Origin: Nocardia coubleae NBRC 108252
GTDB lineage: Bacteria > Actinomycetota > Actinomycetes > Mycobacteriales > Mycobacteriaceae
Reading direction: 5' to 3'
Length of the DNA: 64,000 bases
Assembly: GCF_001612805.1 (NCBI RefSeq)
Contig: NZ_BDBD01000011.1
Coordinates: 868,001-932,000, forward strand
Part shown: piece after piece, positions 45,772-54,446 of the stretch
Position numbering within the stretch: the stretch's first letter is position 1
Layout of the letters: each line of letters opens with the position of its first letter
Position numbers and translations under genes: made by a program
Notes under the pieces: model-generated
Seen by the model: only the letters and a program-made list of their open reading frames with translations
What the model was told of the DNA's origin: nothing
Database searches by the model: none

Positions 45772-47520
45772 TCAGTTGCTGCCGACGATCTCCTGCCCCT
45801 CGAAGTATGTCGCCAGAATCTTGGCCTCGCCGACGGACGTCTTGGGCAGGTCGAAGAGGTTGCGGTCCAAGACGACGAAGTCGGCCTTCTTACCCACTTC
45901 GATCGAACCGCGCTCCTGCTCCGCGAAAATCAGCGTCGCCCCGCCCATGGTGTAACTCTCGATCAGGTCGGCGAGCTCGGCGCGCTCCTGCGGATTCTTG
46001 GCTTTGTCGAGGTCAGCCTCGGTGGCCGTATCCACATCGAGACGAGTCATCCCAGCTTCCAGACCGGTCAGGGGGTACATATCGCGGGTGAAGGTATCGG
46101 TGGACGGGAAGTCGCTGGACGAGGACACCGTGACACCGGCATCGAGGTAGCTGCGAAAGATCATGGCGTTGTTCGCCTCTGGTGCGGGCGCGTCGTCGTA
46201 CCAGCCTTTGCCGAACCAGGCCGGCTGCGGAACGGCGATCACGCCTAGGGCATTGAACCGAGTGAGATCTTCTGGGCGGACCCAGTCCAGGTGGGTGATG
46301 GCGTGCCGCGAGTCCCTGGTGCCGTTCTGTCGTGCCGCATACTCGAAGGCGTCGAGCACGTTGGCCTCCGGGTAGAAGCCTACGTTCCCGATTGCGTGCA
46401 CATAGACTCGGAACCCCGCCTTGTCTGCCGCGGCGACGGTCTCGTTCAGTACGTCCTGCTTCCAGACCAGTTTCGCATCGCCCACTCCGTCGGCGAAGAT
46501 CTTCACCGAGTCCAGCTTGAACTTGTCACCTCGGTACTTGTCGCGCATGTCCTGGAGGTGAGCGATCTGCTCAGGACCTTTGTTCTCGTCGGCCCATTGC
46601 GCGAGGTCGAACCGCACGGTGAGCTTCTTCTCGTCGTCGAGCTGCTTGAAGGCCTGTAGCAACGTCTCGGTCGGGTAGTGGACCGGAACGAAGGTCGACG
46701 TGATGCCGTCGGCGGCGGCGACCTTCTGCCATTCGAGAATAGTGTTCCGATATTGCTCCACGGTGAAATCAGGCTGGGGCAGTTTCGAGATCACAAGATT
46801 CTCAGCACCGAATTCCTCGAGCTCTCCGGTCGGTTCGCCGGTCACCGGATCGCGAACGATCGTCGCGCCCGCGGGATCGGGTGTGTCTTTGGTGATGCCC
46901 GCCAGCTCCAGTGCCTTGGAGTTGACGAGCAGGGTGTGATGACTGTTCTCGATAAACGCTACCGGTATGTCTGAGACCGCCTCATCGATGAGCTGTCTCG
47001 GCAGGACTCCCCGGGCGCGGGCATCGCTGTCGATATCATCCCAGCCCACGCCGCGCAGCTGTCGCATCCCCGGGTCTTCGGCTCGGAATTCGCGGATGGC
47101 CGTCTGCTTCGCTTCGACCGTCTTGTGCGGGTTGAGGCTGAGCCAGAACAGGCTCTCCGCCATCAAGTAGGCGTGGTTGTGACCGTCGATGAAGCCGGGA
47201 GTGAGCATTTTCCCCTCGAGATCAACGACTTTCGCTGCTCCGCGCTCATATTTCTCGGCACCGGCGTTGTCGCCGACGTAGATGATTTCGCCGTTGTCGA
47301 CGGCGATCGCCTCAGCCCAGGACCGGTTGTCATCGACGGTGTAGACCTGGCCGTTCTTGACGACGAGGTCGACGTCGCCGGACTTCTCACTTCCCGAGCA
47401 GCCCGCCGTCATCCCCGCCACGAGGGTGGCGACGCAGGCGAGCGCGGCCACAACACCTCGGTTGACGGTCACGCCGGTGGGAGGTCTGGGATTGATAGAT
47501 TTACTGGTGGCGGTTGCCAT
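45772..47520 (-). CDS. YtcJ-type metal-dependent amidohydrolase, probably exported
   Basis: 582 residues from the ATG at 47520 with AGGAG upstream. Residues about 18-42 are hydrophobic and end in MTAGCSG, a lipobox-like cysteine, so it may be a lipoprotein on the outer face. The amidohydrolase core follows: the small beta domain, metal ligands HNH in GFIDGHNHAYL, later His residues (ENSHHTLLVN, VYVHAIGNVG, HAITHLDW) and SSSDFPSTDT. It hydrolyses an amide or cyclic amide of unknown identity. It has its own leader resembling that of the transporter operon. Confidence 0.85.
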   Translation of the reverse strand: MATATSKSINPRPPTGVTVNRGVVAALACVATLVAGMTAGCSGSEKSGDVDLVVKNGQVYTVDDNRSWAEAIAVDNGEIIYVGDNAGAEKYERGAAKVVDLEGKMLTPGFIDGHNHAYLMAESLFWLSLNPHKTVEAKQTAIREFRAEDPGMRQLRGVGWDDIDSDARARGVLPRQLIDEAVSDIPVAFIENSHHTLLVNSKALELAGITKDTPDPAGATIVRDPVTGEPTGELEEFGAENLVISKLPQPDFTVEQYRNTILEWQKVAAADGITSTFVPVHYPTETLLQAFKQLDDEKKLTVRFDLAQWADENKGPEQIAHLQDMRDKYRGDKFKLDSVKIFADGVGDAKLVWKQDVLNETVAAADKAGFRVYVHAIGNVGFYPEANVLDAFEYAARQNGTRDSRHAITHLDWVRPEDLTRFNALGVIAVPQPAWFGKGWYDDAPAPEANNAMIFRSYLDAGVTVSSSSDFPSTDTFTRDMYPLTGLEAGMTRLDVDTATEADLDKAKNPQERAELADLIESYTMGGATLIFAEQERGSIEVGKKADFVVLDRNLFDLPKTSVGEAKILATYFEGQEIVGSN

Positions 47521-47690
47521 GTCGACTCCTGGGTCGCATCGTCGATACCTGACGATCCGCACTCCTCCGTCGACCTGGGCCTCAGGCGATATACCGGGGC
47601 GTGCAGATGGTGCTGCTGGGCTCGGTGGTTGTTGGCGCAACCACCGAGCCGCCGTGTGTCCTGCGTGTTCGGCTGTGCAGCCGACCACGC
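47521..47690 (-). promoter_or_regulatory. Structured leader A (upstream of the amidohydrolase gene)
   Basis: Similar over most of its length to 53689-53850 (leader B). It contains a 13-bp perfect hairpin at 47619-47650 whose loop on the gene strand is CGCCAA, and a smaller hairpin TCGGCT/AGCCGA at 47669-47684. Between the two leaders, two stem pairs of the long hairpin change in a compensatory way. The hairpin lies 98 bases before the start codon. Likely a cis-acting RNA or a repeated operator. Confidence 0.6.
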
Positions 47691-47780
47691 CCGGCCAGTT
47701 GTTCGCACGCACCGCTTCTGGTAGGCAGCGACCTGCCTCGGTGGTGTGCATTCGTGGTAGCGATCCCTACGCGGGTGCGC

Positions 47781-48305
47781 TCAGTAGAGCCAGGGCAGTT
47801 CGTCGTGTCCGAAGTCGTGGAAGTCGCCGAACCGGCCCGAGTAGAAGGCCAACCCGGTGCCGTCGCGCCATCGCATGTCGGTCACCTCGCCGTAGAAGAC
47901 GCGGTGGTCGCCGATGTCGTGCGCGGCGTGCACCCGGCATTCGAGCTGAGCCAACGCGTCGGCGATGAGCGGTAGACCGGACCGGCTGTGGTCGACCGGC
48001 ATGTCTTCGAATCGGGCGCCGCCGCGGGTGGCGAAGCGCCGTGCGAGGGCTTCCTGACGTGAACCGAGAATCGACACAGCGAAGGCCGACGTGGCGGCGA
48101 TGGCGTCGGTGGTTCGGCTGCCGTGAGTGAGGGAGACCAGCAGGATCGGTGGCTCCAGGCTGACCGAGGTGAGCGAGCTGATGGTCATGCCGCAGGGGTT
48201 GCCGGTGCCGTCGTCGGCGCTGACGACGGCGACGCCGGTGGTGAATCGCCCCATGCTGCGTCGCATATCCGTTGGTGTCGGTGCGTGGAATACGGGGAGT
48301 GTCAT
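47781..48305 (-). CDS. Flavin reductase (small component of a two-component monooxygenase)
   Basis: 174 residues from the ATG at 48305. The split-barrel FMN-binding fold is shown by FTTGVAVVSADD, GMTISSLTSVSLEPPILLVSL and FAVSILGSRQEALARRF, plus HRVFYGEV. It supplies reduced flavin to the HpaB-type oxygenase encoded two genes upstream. It is the last gene of the minus-strand operon that starts with the transporter. Confidence 0.9.
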   Translation of the reverse strand: MTLPVFHAPTPTDMRRSMGRFTTGVAVVSADDGTGNPCGMTISSLTSVSLEPPILLVSLTHGSRTTDAIAATSAFAVSILGSRQEALARRFATRGGARFEDMPVDHSRSGLPLIADALAQLECRVHAAHDIGDHRVFYGEVTDMRWRDGTGLAFYSGRFGDFHDFGHDELPWLY

Positions 48306-48316
48306 GGGCTTTCGCC

Positions 48317-48664
48317 TTACTTGCTGTGGTAGCGCACTTCGAAGGTGACCACACCCTCGTCGGTGCGCCACGGGCCGTGCGGCATGCCGGGCGGGCGGCA
48401 GGCGTACATGCCCGCCGTGAAGGTCTCGCCGAGGGTGAGGTCGGTGAACGACCCTTCGAGGATGTACACCTCTTCCCAGAAGTCGTGCTTCTGTACGCCC
48501 ATCGGGCTGGAGTCTGCGCCGGGCTCATAGCGCAGGATGCGCGTAGCGACGTTGCCCTCGGGGTCACGCGAGAGGATGCGTTCGGTGATCGCCGGGTTGT
48601 CGCCGGGACAGACGGTGTAGTCGACGTCGGTGACGGGGAAGAACTCGAATTCGGGCTTGGCCAT
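48317..48664 (-). CDS. Cupin-domain protein
   Basis: 115 residues, a single beta-barrel with cupin motif residues in HDFWEEVYILEGSFTDL and CRPPGMPHGPW. It resembles ChrR-type or small dioxygenase-like cupins; metal ligands His, Glu and His seem present. It sits between the oxygenase and flavin reductase genes, so it probably takes part in the same pathway, as an enzyme for an unstable ring-opened product or as a sensor. Confidence 0.8.
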   Translation of the reverse strand: MAKPEFEFFPVTDVDYTVCPGDNPAITERILSRDPEGNVATRILRYEPGADSSPMGVQKHDFWEEVYILEGSFTDLTLGETFTAGMYACRPPGMPHGPWRTDEGVVTFEVRYHSK

Positions 48665-48676
48665 TGTCGGTGCCTT

Positions 48677-50131
48677 TCAGGCGGTTTCGGACTTGTAGGA
48701 GGCGAGGAACTGTTCGACGTCGCGCAGCGGCTCCTCGTAGCCGTAGTTGCGGTAGGTGTAGGCACCCTTGACGACGAAAGGTGCTCCCGCGTAGAACATC
48801 TCGTACTGCTGATGGCGGCCGGCGAATTCCGAGCCGATGATGTCCCAGGCCAGTTTGAACAACTTCACCCGCTCCTCGGAGGTCACGCCGGGCGACTGCA
48901 CGTATCGGGTGATGTCGGGTGCGGTGACCGAGCTGGTGAGGTCTTCGACGCTCGAGGGCAGTTGCAGGACTCCGCCGCCGACGAGGTCACGCAGGATCGC
49001 CAGCACTCGCGGGTAGGTTTCGGACTGCAGTCCCATCGCGCCGTAGAGTGCGCGCTTGCCTGGGATCCACTGGCCCGCACTGTCGGGCTCGGCGGTGTAT
49101 TCGGCGGCCAGAACTGCGGATTCGATCCCGGAGACGAGAGCGGCGAGTTCGCCGAGCTTCTCCTGCACGCTGGGAATCTTGTCGACACCGTTGACTTGGG
49201 TGACTCGGCGCGCCACTCCGGCGATGAACTGGAGTTTGGTCGCGAAGCGGATCTGGGCCTGCCAGTTGCCCAAGGCGTGGGCGCCGGTGTCGAAGAACTG
49301 CTTGCGTACGCCTGCGGTGTCGCGGTCGACGAAGACACGATCCCAGGGAATCAGCACGTCGTCGAACACGACCAGAGCGTCGGGCTCGTCGTAACGACTG
49401 GTCAGCGGGTAGTCGAAGCTGCTGGTCGCGGCGGGGGCGTAGGGGCGGCGGCAGTACAGCTTGAGGCCCGGCGCGTTGGCGGGGACCACGAAGGAGACGG
49501 CGAAGTCCTGGTCGTCGGGACCCAGCGGTTTGATGCACGACACCAGGATCTCGTCGGCGATCGCCGCGCCGGTGGCCAGCATCTGCGAGCCGCGCACCAC
49601 CAGGCCGTCCTCGGTTTCACGCACCACACCGACCTGCAGGTATTCGCCTTCCCACCCGGAAGCGGTGGTGGCGCGCGAGACCTGGGGCGGAATGATGGCG
49701 TAGGACACGTAGAGGTTCTCGTCGAGCAGCCGGCGATGGAACGCGGTGACGTTGGCCGAGAAGTCCCGTGTGCCCTCGGTGAAAACCTCGGGGTGGGCGG
49801 CGAAGGACGCCAGGAAGGTGCCGACATGGTCTGGGCTGCGGCCGACCCAGCCGTGGGTGTGTTTGGCCCAGGTCTGGATGGCGGTACGGCGGGCACGCAG
49901 TTCGTCGGCGCTGCGCGGGATTCCGAAGACCCGGTTGGCGAGAGCCCCGGTTTCGGGCGCGATGAACTGCATGTCGTTGGCCGGGTCGGCGGCCACGTCG
50001 AACAGTTCGGCGATGGTGTGCGCGACCGGCGCGAAAGCGGGATGGGTGGTGACGTCGTCGACCTGTTTGCCGTCGACGAGGACGACGCGACCGTCGTTGA
50101 GCGAGGACAGGTAGTCGGCTCCGGTGCGCAT
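48677..50131 (-). CDS. HpaB-type flavin monooxygenase (4-hydroxyphenylacetate 3-hydroxylase family)
   Basis: 484 residues with the N-terminal domain (MRTGADYLSSLNDGRVV), a middle region (LVVRGSQMLATGAAIADEILVS) and a C-terminal helical domain (EFAGRHQQYEMFYAGAPF) of group D two-component monooxygenases, which share the acyl-CoA dehydrogenase fold. It uses reduced flavin from the reductase in the same operon to hydroxylate a phenol or N-heteroaromatic ring. The surrounding amide-cleaving genes favour an N-heterocycle as substrate, but that is inference. Confidence 0.92.
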   Translation of the reverse strand: MRTGADYLSSLNDGRVVLVDGKQVDDVTTHPAFAPVAHTIAELFDVAADPANDMQFIAPETGALANRVFGIPRSADELRARRTAIQTWAKHTHGWVGRSPDHVGTFLASFAAHPEVFTEGTRDFSANVTAFHRRLLDENLYVSYAIIPPQVSRATTASGWEGEYLQVGVVRETEDGLVVRGSQMLATGAAIADEILVSCIKPLGPDDQDFAVSFVVPANAPGLKLYCRRPYAPAATSSFDYPLTSRYDEPDALVVFDDVLIPWDRVFVDRDTAGVRKQFFDTGAHALGNWQAQIRFATKLQFIAGVARRVTQVNGVDKIPSVQEKLGELAALVSGIESAVLAAEYTAEPDSAGQWIPGKRALYGAMGLQSETYPRVLAILRDLVGGGVLQLPSSVEDLTSSVTAPDITRYVQSPGVTSEERVKLFKLAWDIIGSEFAGRHQQYEMFYAGAPFVVKGAYTYRNYGYEEPLRDVEQFLASYKSETA

Positions 50132-50132
50132 G

Positions 50133-50813
50133 TCATGCTCCTTCGGTGATGGTGTAGCTGTGTGCGAGGGTGCGCCCGTCGGGGAGCACGAGTTCGAGGT
50201 CCCAGCGGGTGCCCGGCGTGAACTGCCCGTCCAGCAGCGGCAGGGTGCCGGCGAAGCAGAGCAGGTCGCGGCCGTCGTCGCCGAGTCGTTCGTCGATGAC
50301 CGTCAGTAGGTCGGTTGGAGTGCGCAGCGCGGCCAGCGTGCCGTCCTGATACAGCTTTCCGTCGACGTGGCTGCGCATTCGGCAACCGTCCCAGTCGAAG
50401 CTTGCCCAATCGGCGATCTCGACGACAGTGCCGCCGACCGGTTTGGGGCAGGCGCGTTTGGAATCACCGATGTCGACGGTCTCCAATTCGCGGTCGGTGT
50501 GATCGGACCCCACGCCGAGGTAGTAGCGCCCGCTGTGACGGAGCACGACCGGCTCGACTTCGCCGGAGGTGTAGCCGCCCGCGATCGCGGTGTGGGCGCT
50601 GGTGGTGAGGGTGGCGCTGTCGATCGGGTAGAGCATCGGGACATCTGCGGGCGGAGCGACCCCGATGGCCGCGAGTTCGTCGATGTGGTGGCGCACGGCG
50701 GCTTCGTCGCGACCGGTGTAGCCGGCCACCAGTGCCCTGACCTGCTCGAAGCGAATAGTTTCCGCCGAGTCCAGGACGGTGAAGCCGAGGAGGTCGGCAA
50801 CGGTCTCGGTCAT
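50133..50813 (-). CDS. DUF2848 family protein
   Basis: 226 residues from the ATG at 50813, overlapping the nitrilase stop by four bases. Features include RALVAGYTGRDEAAVRHHI, VGSDHTDRELETVDI and SKRACPKPVG, which are typical of DUF2848 and recall fumarylacetoacetate hydrolase-like folds. Family function is not established. Its place between nitrilase and monooxygenase genes suggests hydrolysis or decarboxylation of a ring-cleavage product. Confidence 0.82.
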   Translation of the reverse strand: MTETVADLLGFTVLDSAETIRFEQVRALVAGYTGRDEAAVRHHIDELAAIGVAPPADVPMLYPIDSATLTTSAHTAIAGGYTSGEVEPVVLRHSGRYYLGVGSDHTDRELETVDIGDSKRACPKPVGGTVVEIADWASFDWDGCRMRSHVDGKLYQDGTLAALRTPTDLLTVIDERLGDDGRDLLCFAGTLPLLDGQFTPGTRWDLELVLPDGRTLAHSYTITEGA

Positions 50814-51622
50814 GAGAGCACCTTTCGCGGGTTCAGGACGCCGTAGTCGGCGAGCCGGTCGGCGAGCACGGGGAATTCGGTTCTGGTCCGTTCGACGACG
50901 GACGGGTCGACGACGGCGTAGGTGATGCCTTCGCTGTCGTCGGCCTCGGCGAGCACCTCGCCCCAGGGGTCCACTACTCGGCTGTGGCCGGCGAGTTCGA
51001 CGCCGTTGTGGGTGCCGACGGCGTTGCAGGCGATAACGATCACCTGGTTGTCCACGGCGCGGGCCGAAGTGAGCAGGCGCCAGTGCGCCAAGCGGGCTTT
51101 CGGCCAGGCGGCGGGCACGATCACGATCTCGGCGCCCGCGTCGACGAGCTCGGTCCACAGACCGGGGAAGCGCAAGTCATAGCAGGTGGTCGCGGTGGTG
51201 GGGCCGAAGCCGGAGTCGGCCACGGTGATCGACTCGCCGGGCGCGAGCAACTCCACTTCGCGCGACCGGTAACCGAAAACGTGGATCTTGCTGTAGCGGT
51301 GCAGAATTCGCCCATCCGGACCGATGGTGATCGCGGTGTTGCGCAGTTTCGCGCCGTCGGCGCGTTCGACGATGCTGCCCGCATGCACGATGCACTGCCG
51401 TTCGCGGGCGATGGCCTGAATGGTCTGTACGGTCGGTCCGTCCAGGTCTTCGGCCGCGTCGGGGTAGCCGTCGAAGTTGTTGTATCCGACGCGCCACAGT
51501 TCGGGCAGCACGATCAGGTCGGTGTCGGTGTCGACCCCGCCGAGCAGTCGGCGGACCCGCTCGAGGCGGTGCGCCGGGGTCTCGGCGTCGGGGCTGGCTA
51601 CCTGTACCAGTGCGACTTTCAT
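50810..51622 (-). CDS. Nitrilase-superfamily amidohydrolase
   Basis: 270 residues from the ATG at 51622 with GAGGAC upstream. The catalytic triad is visible: Glu in VLPELWRVGYN, Lys in RYSKIHVFGY and Cys in TTCYDLRFPGLW. It belongs to the omega-amidase/carbamoylase-like branch rather than true nitrilases. It would release ammonia from an amide or carbamoyl intermediate. It lies directly after the GntR regulator in the operon. Confidence 0.9.
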   Translation of the reverse strand: MKVALVQVASPDAETPAHRLERVRRLLGGVDTDTDLIVLPELWRVGYNNFDGYPDAAEDLDGPTVQTIQAIARERQCIVHAGSIVERADGAKLRNTAITIGPDGRILHRYSKIHVFGYRSREVELLAPGESITVADSGFGPTTATTCYDLRFPGLWTELVDAGAEIVIVPAAWPKARLAHWRLLTSARAVDNQVIVIACNAVGTHNGVELAGHSRVVDPWGEVLAEADDSEGITYAVVDPSVVERTRTEFPVLADRLADYGVLNPRKVLS

Positions 51623-51636
51623 GATTGTCCTCGGAG

Positions 51637-52281
51637 TCAGAGTCTTGGTTGTTTGAGCGAGCACAGCGTGGTGTCGAGGTGCTCACGAACTGCGGTGATG
51701 GCCGCATGGGTGTCGCGGGCGGCCAGAGCGTCGACGATGGCGCTGTGCTCGATGAGCACTTGGTTCTTGCGTTGTTCGTCGTCGAGCACGATCCGAACAC
51801 CCATCCGCATCTGCCGGTCGCGCAGCGATCGGTAGAAGTCGTGCATGATGCGGTTGCCCGCGGCCCGGATGACAGTGGTGTGGAATTCGAGATCGTGGGC
51901 GATGAATTCGACCGCGTCGGTGTCGGCCGCTTGGGCGGCGACCAGTTCACGGAGCCGCTCGGGGACCGCGCCGGGATTCGGAGCGACCTGGGTGATCGAC
52001 CATTCCTCCACGACCCGGCGCGCTCCCATCACATCGTCGACGTCCTTGTCGGTGAGTGCGGGAATGTAGGCGCCCTTGTGCGGGACGCGGCGGATGAACC
52101 CTTCGGCTTCCAGTCGCAGCAGCGCCTCTCGCACCGGGGTTCGTGAGGTGCCCGAGGCGGCGGCGACCTGGGTTTCGGACAGGAACATCTCTTCGTCACG
52201 TGGCAGTGTGAGGATGGTGTTCTTGAGCCACTCGTAGGCCAGTTCCGGTGCGAACGCGGCGCTGGTCTTCGATGTCGTCAT
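51637..52281 (-). CDS. GntR-family (FCD) transcriptional regulator
   Basis: 214 residues. The N-terminal winged helix (about 20-75) contains VAAASGTSRTPVREALLRL and the EGFIRRVPHKGAYI wing. The C-terminal FCD all-helical ligand domain has metal-binding residues in FIAHDLEFHTTVI and later His. It lies within the operon it likely controls. A site TTGTATACCG near 53867, close to the FCD-type TNGT-N2-ACNA consensus, lies upstream of the transporter gene. Confidence 0.92.
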   Translation of the reverse strand: MTTSKTSAAFAPELAYEWLKNTILTLPRDEEMFLSETQVAAASGTSRTPVREALLRLEAEGFIRRVPHKGAYIPALTDKDVDDVMGARRVVEEWSITQVAPNPGAVPERLRELVAAQAADTDAVEFIAHDLEFHTTVIRAAGNRIMHDFYRSLRDRQMRMGVRIVLDDEQRKNQVLIEHSAIVDALAARDTHAAITAVREHLDTTLCSLKQPRL

Positions 52282-52302
52282 GAGATGCCCTTTCCTGGAC
52301 GT

Positions 52303-53688
52303 TTACGGGGTGACAGGGACTGCGTCGGCAGCCGAACCCGGTGTGGCGACGGGCTTTTCGTGCGCCGGTTGGTGAACGTCGGACAGATCGACCGTGCGGG
52401 TCTCTTTCGCTATCACCGCGGCCACGAGCGAGATGCCGCCCATCACCGCGAGATACACGCCGATCGCCTGACCGGTGCCGAAATATTCGTAGAGGGCGAT
52501 GGCGATGATCGGCGCGAGCGAGCCCGCAAGCACCGATGCCAGGTTGTAGGCCAGCGAGACACCGGAGTAACGGACTTCGGTGGGGAACATCTCGGAGAAG
52601 AAGGCCCCGATCACCGAGCTGTACGCGGCGAAGATGAGCAACCCGACTGCCACCGCGAGATAGATCGCGCCGGTGCGTTCGGTGTCGAGCAGAGCGAAGA
52701 AGGCGAAAGCCCAGACGATGGTCGCGATCGAGGCTCCGATGTAGATCGGGCGGCGCCCGATCCGGTCGGCGAGGATCGCGAACACCGGGATCGCCACCAC
52801 CGCCACCGCCATGCCGACCATCACCGCGTTGAGCCCGGTGGTGCGGGGTAGATCCAGGATCTGGGTGAGGTAGGTGATTACGAACAGCGAGAAGATGTAG
52901 AAGCCGGCGTTCTCACCGAAGCGGGTGAACGCGGCCAGCAGGATCTGGCGCCAGTATCCCCGGACCGCGGCCGTCAACGGCATCCGCGCGACGCTGGGGC
53001 TCGTCGCGGCGCGCGTCTGTTCGAACAACGGTGTCTCGGCCACATAGAGCCGCAGCACAAGCCCGATCACGACGAGCAGCGCCGACAGCGCGAAGGCGAT
53101 GCGCCAGCCCCACGACAGGAACGCGGCTTCCGACATCGTCGCGCCGAGCACCGAGAGCACACCGGCGGCCATCAGATTGCCCAGCGGTGGGCCGAGGTTC
53201 GGCCAGGCCGACCAGAACGCGCGCCGTTTGGCGTCGCCGTGCTCGGAGACCAGTAGCACCGCGCCACCCCATTCTCCGCCCAGTGCGAAGCCCTGGACGA
53301 GCCGCAGCAGGACAAGCATCAGCGGCGCGGCGACGCCGATGGACGCGTAGGTCGGCAGCAGGGCGATCAGGAAGGTGGAGACCCCCATGAGCAACAGGCT
53401 GGCGATCAAGGTGGCCCGGCGGCCTTTGACGTCGCCGAAGTGCCCGAGTACTGCCGCACCGACCGGGCGGGCGATGAATCCGACCGCGTAGGTGGCGAAG
53501 GCGAGCATGGTGCCGACGAGGGGGTCGTGCGAGGGGAAGAACAGCTTGTTGAACACCAGCGCGGCGGCGGTGCCGTAGAGGAAGAAGTCGTACCACTCCA
53601 CGGCGGTACCCGCGAGGCTGGAGCCCGCGATCACCGGAAGGCTGGTATGTGGTCGTCGATTGCTAGATTTGGGCTTGGTAGTTGCCAT
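52303..53688 (-). CDS. MHS-type MFS transporter
   Basis: 461 residues from the ATG at 53688 with AGGAG upstream. About twelve helices. The first starts SSLAGTAVEWYDFFLYGTAA, the signature of the metabolite:H+ symporter group, and the MFS loop motif ILADRIGRRP is present. It likely imports the substrate of the catabolic operon, of which it is the first gene. It is preceded by leader B. Confidence 0.92.
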   Translation of the reverse strand: MATTKPKSSNRRPHTSLPVIAGSSLAGTAVEWYDFFLYGTAAALVFNKLFFPSHDPLVGTMLAFATYAVGFIARPVGAAVLGHFGDVKGRRATLIASLLLMGVSTFLIALLPTYASIGVAAPLMLVLLRLVQGFALGGEWGGAVLLVSEHGDAKRRAFWSAWPNLGPPLGNLMAAGVLSVLGATMSEAAFLSWGWRIAFALSALLVVIGLVLRLYVAETPLFEQTRAATSPSVARMPLTAAVRGYWRQILLAAFTRFGENAGFYIFSLFVITYLTQILDLPRTTGLNAVMVGMAVAVVAIPVFAILADRIGRRPIYIGASIATIVWAFAFFALLDTERTGAIYLAVAVGLLIFAAYSSVIGAFFSEMFPTEVRYSGVSLAYNLASVLAGSLAPIIAIALYEYFGTGQAIGVYLAVMGGISLVAAVIAKETRTVDLSDVHQPAHEKPVATPGSAADAVPVTP

Positions 53689-53850
53689 GTCGGCTCCTGG
53701 TCGCGTCGTCGCTTCGAGACGATCCGCACGCTCGCGTCTACCTGCACGTAGACGCACGGAGGGCGATGCGGATGGTGCTGCCGGGCTCGGTGACTGTTGG
53801 CGCAGTCACCGAGCCGCCCGCCCCGGCTCGGCTGTGAAGCCGATCACTTC
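53689..53850 (-). promoter_or_regulatory. Structured leader B (upstream of the transporter operon)
   Basis: Counterpart of leader A. The 13-bp hairpin is at 53784-53815 with the same CGCCAA loop (gene strand), and the small hairpin TCGGCT/AGCCGA at 53828-53843. The spacing from hairpin to start codon is 95 bases, against 98 in leader A. The start itself is also similar (CCAGGAGCCGAC before ATGGCAAC). It has an additional 8-bp hairpin GCGTCTAC/GTAGACGC close to 53740. Confidence 0.6.
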
Positions 53851-54044
53851 CGGGGTGTGTACTAGTTGTATACCGCTTGTCCACGGCCCGTCAACCGATT
53901 CGAAGAATCCGACGGATTCCCGAATCCGCGACGTGTCGCCGAAATGGCCCACCCTGGATCCCCCGTATGTGCTTTCCGCGCACAGACAACCCGGTCGTGA
54001 CGGGAAATGCTGGGCCGACCCACCACGACCACGAGGAGAACCCC
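53851..54044. promoter_or_regulatory. Divergent promoter region between the transporter and SRPBCC genes
   Basis: GTATAC at 53868-53873, within TTGTATACCG, is a near match to FCD-GntR operators and also a possible -10 region for the transporter operon on the minus strand. Nothing else is recognised. Confidence 0.4.
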
Positions 54045-54437
54045 GTGACCGAGATCCGCTCACACATCGTCATCGACACCCCCGCCGACACCGTATGGAA
54101 GTTGATCGGCGATGTACCCAACATCGCACACTGGATGCCGTCGATGATCGAGTCCCGCGGCGACGCCGACCAGCGCACCGTGACGCTGGCCGACGGTGCC
54201 ACCCTCATCGAGAAGATCGTCACCAACGACGCGGCACGGCGCCGCCTGCAGTACGCGGTGGTCGGCGGTGACCTCCCGGTGACCACGCACCTCGGGACCG
54301 TCGACGTCTTGCCGATCGCCGAGGACCGATCCATCGTCGTCTACAGCACCGAGCTCGAACCCGCCGACCTTGCCGACGCCTTCGATTCCGCCATCTCAGC
54401 AGGCCTGGCGCATCTGAAGTCATTGCTCGAACGCTGA
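54045..54437 (+). CDS. SRPBCC-family protein
   Basis: 130 residues from GTG with GAGGAGA upstream. It begins VTEIRSHIVIDTPADTVWKLIGD, then HWMPSMIESRG, and has the C-terminal helix of START-like proteins (DLADAFDSAISAGLAHLKSL). It probably binds a small hydrophobic ligand. It is divergent from the transporter operon and converges with the PucR gene. The exact role is unknown. Confidence 0.8.
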   Translation: MTEIRSHIVIDTPADTVWKLIGDVPNIAHWMPSMIESRGDADQRTVTLADGATLIEKIVTNDAARRRLQYAVVGGDLPVTTHLGTVDVLPIAEDRSIVVYSTELEPADLADAFDSAISAGLAHLKSLLER

Positions 54438-54446
54438 GGGGCAGGG

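Noticed and set aside
47521..47690. Assignment of the leader to a known riboswitch class (guanidine, SAM or cobalamin)
   Set aside because: The conserved loops and sequence blocks of those classes are not visible; only a candidate new element is claimed.
48272..50149. Plus-strand frame of 625 codons opposite the monooxygenase
   Set aside because: Shadow frame rich in Gly, Asp and Val with no domain; the opposite strand encodes HpaB- and cupin-type proteins.
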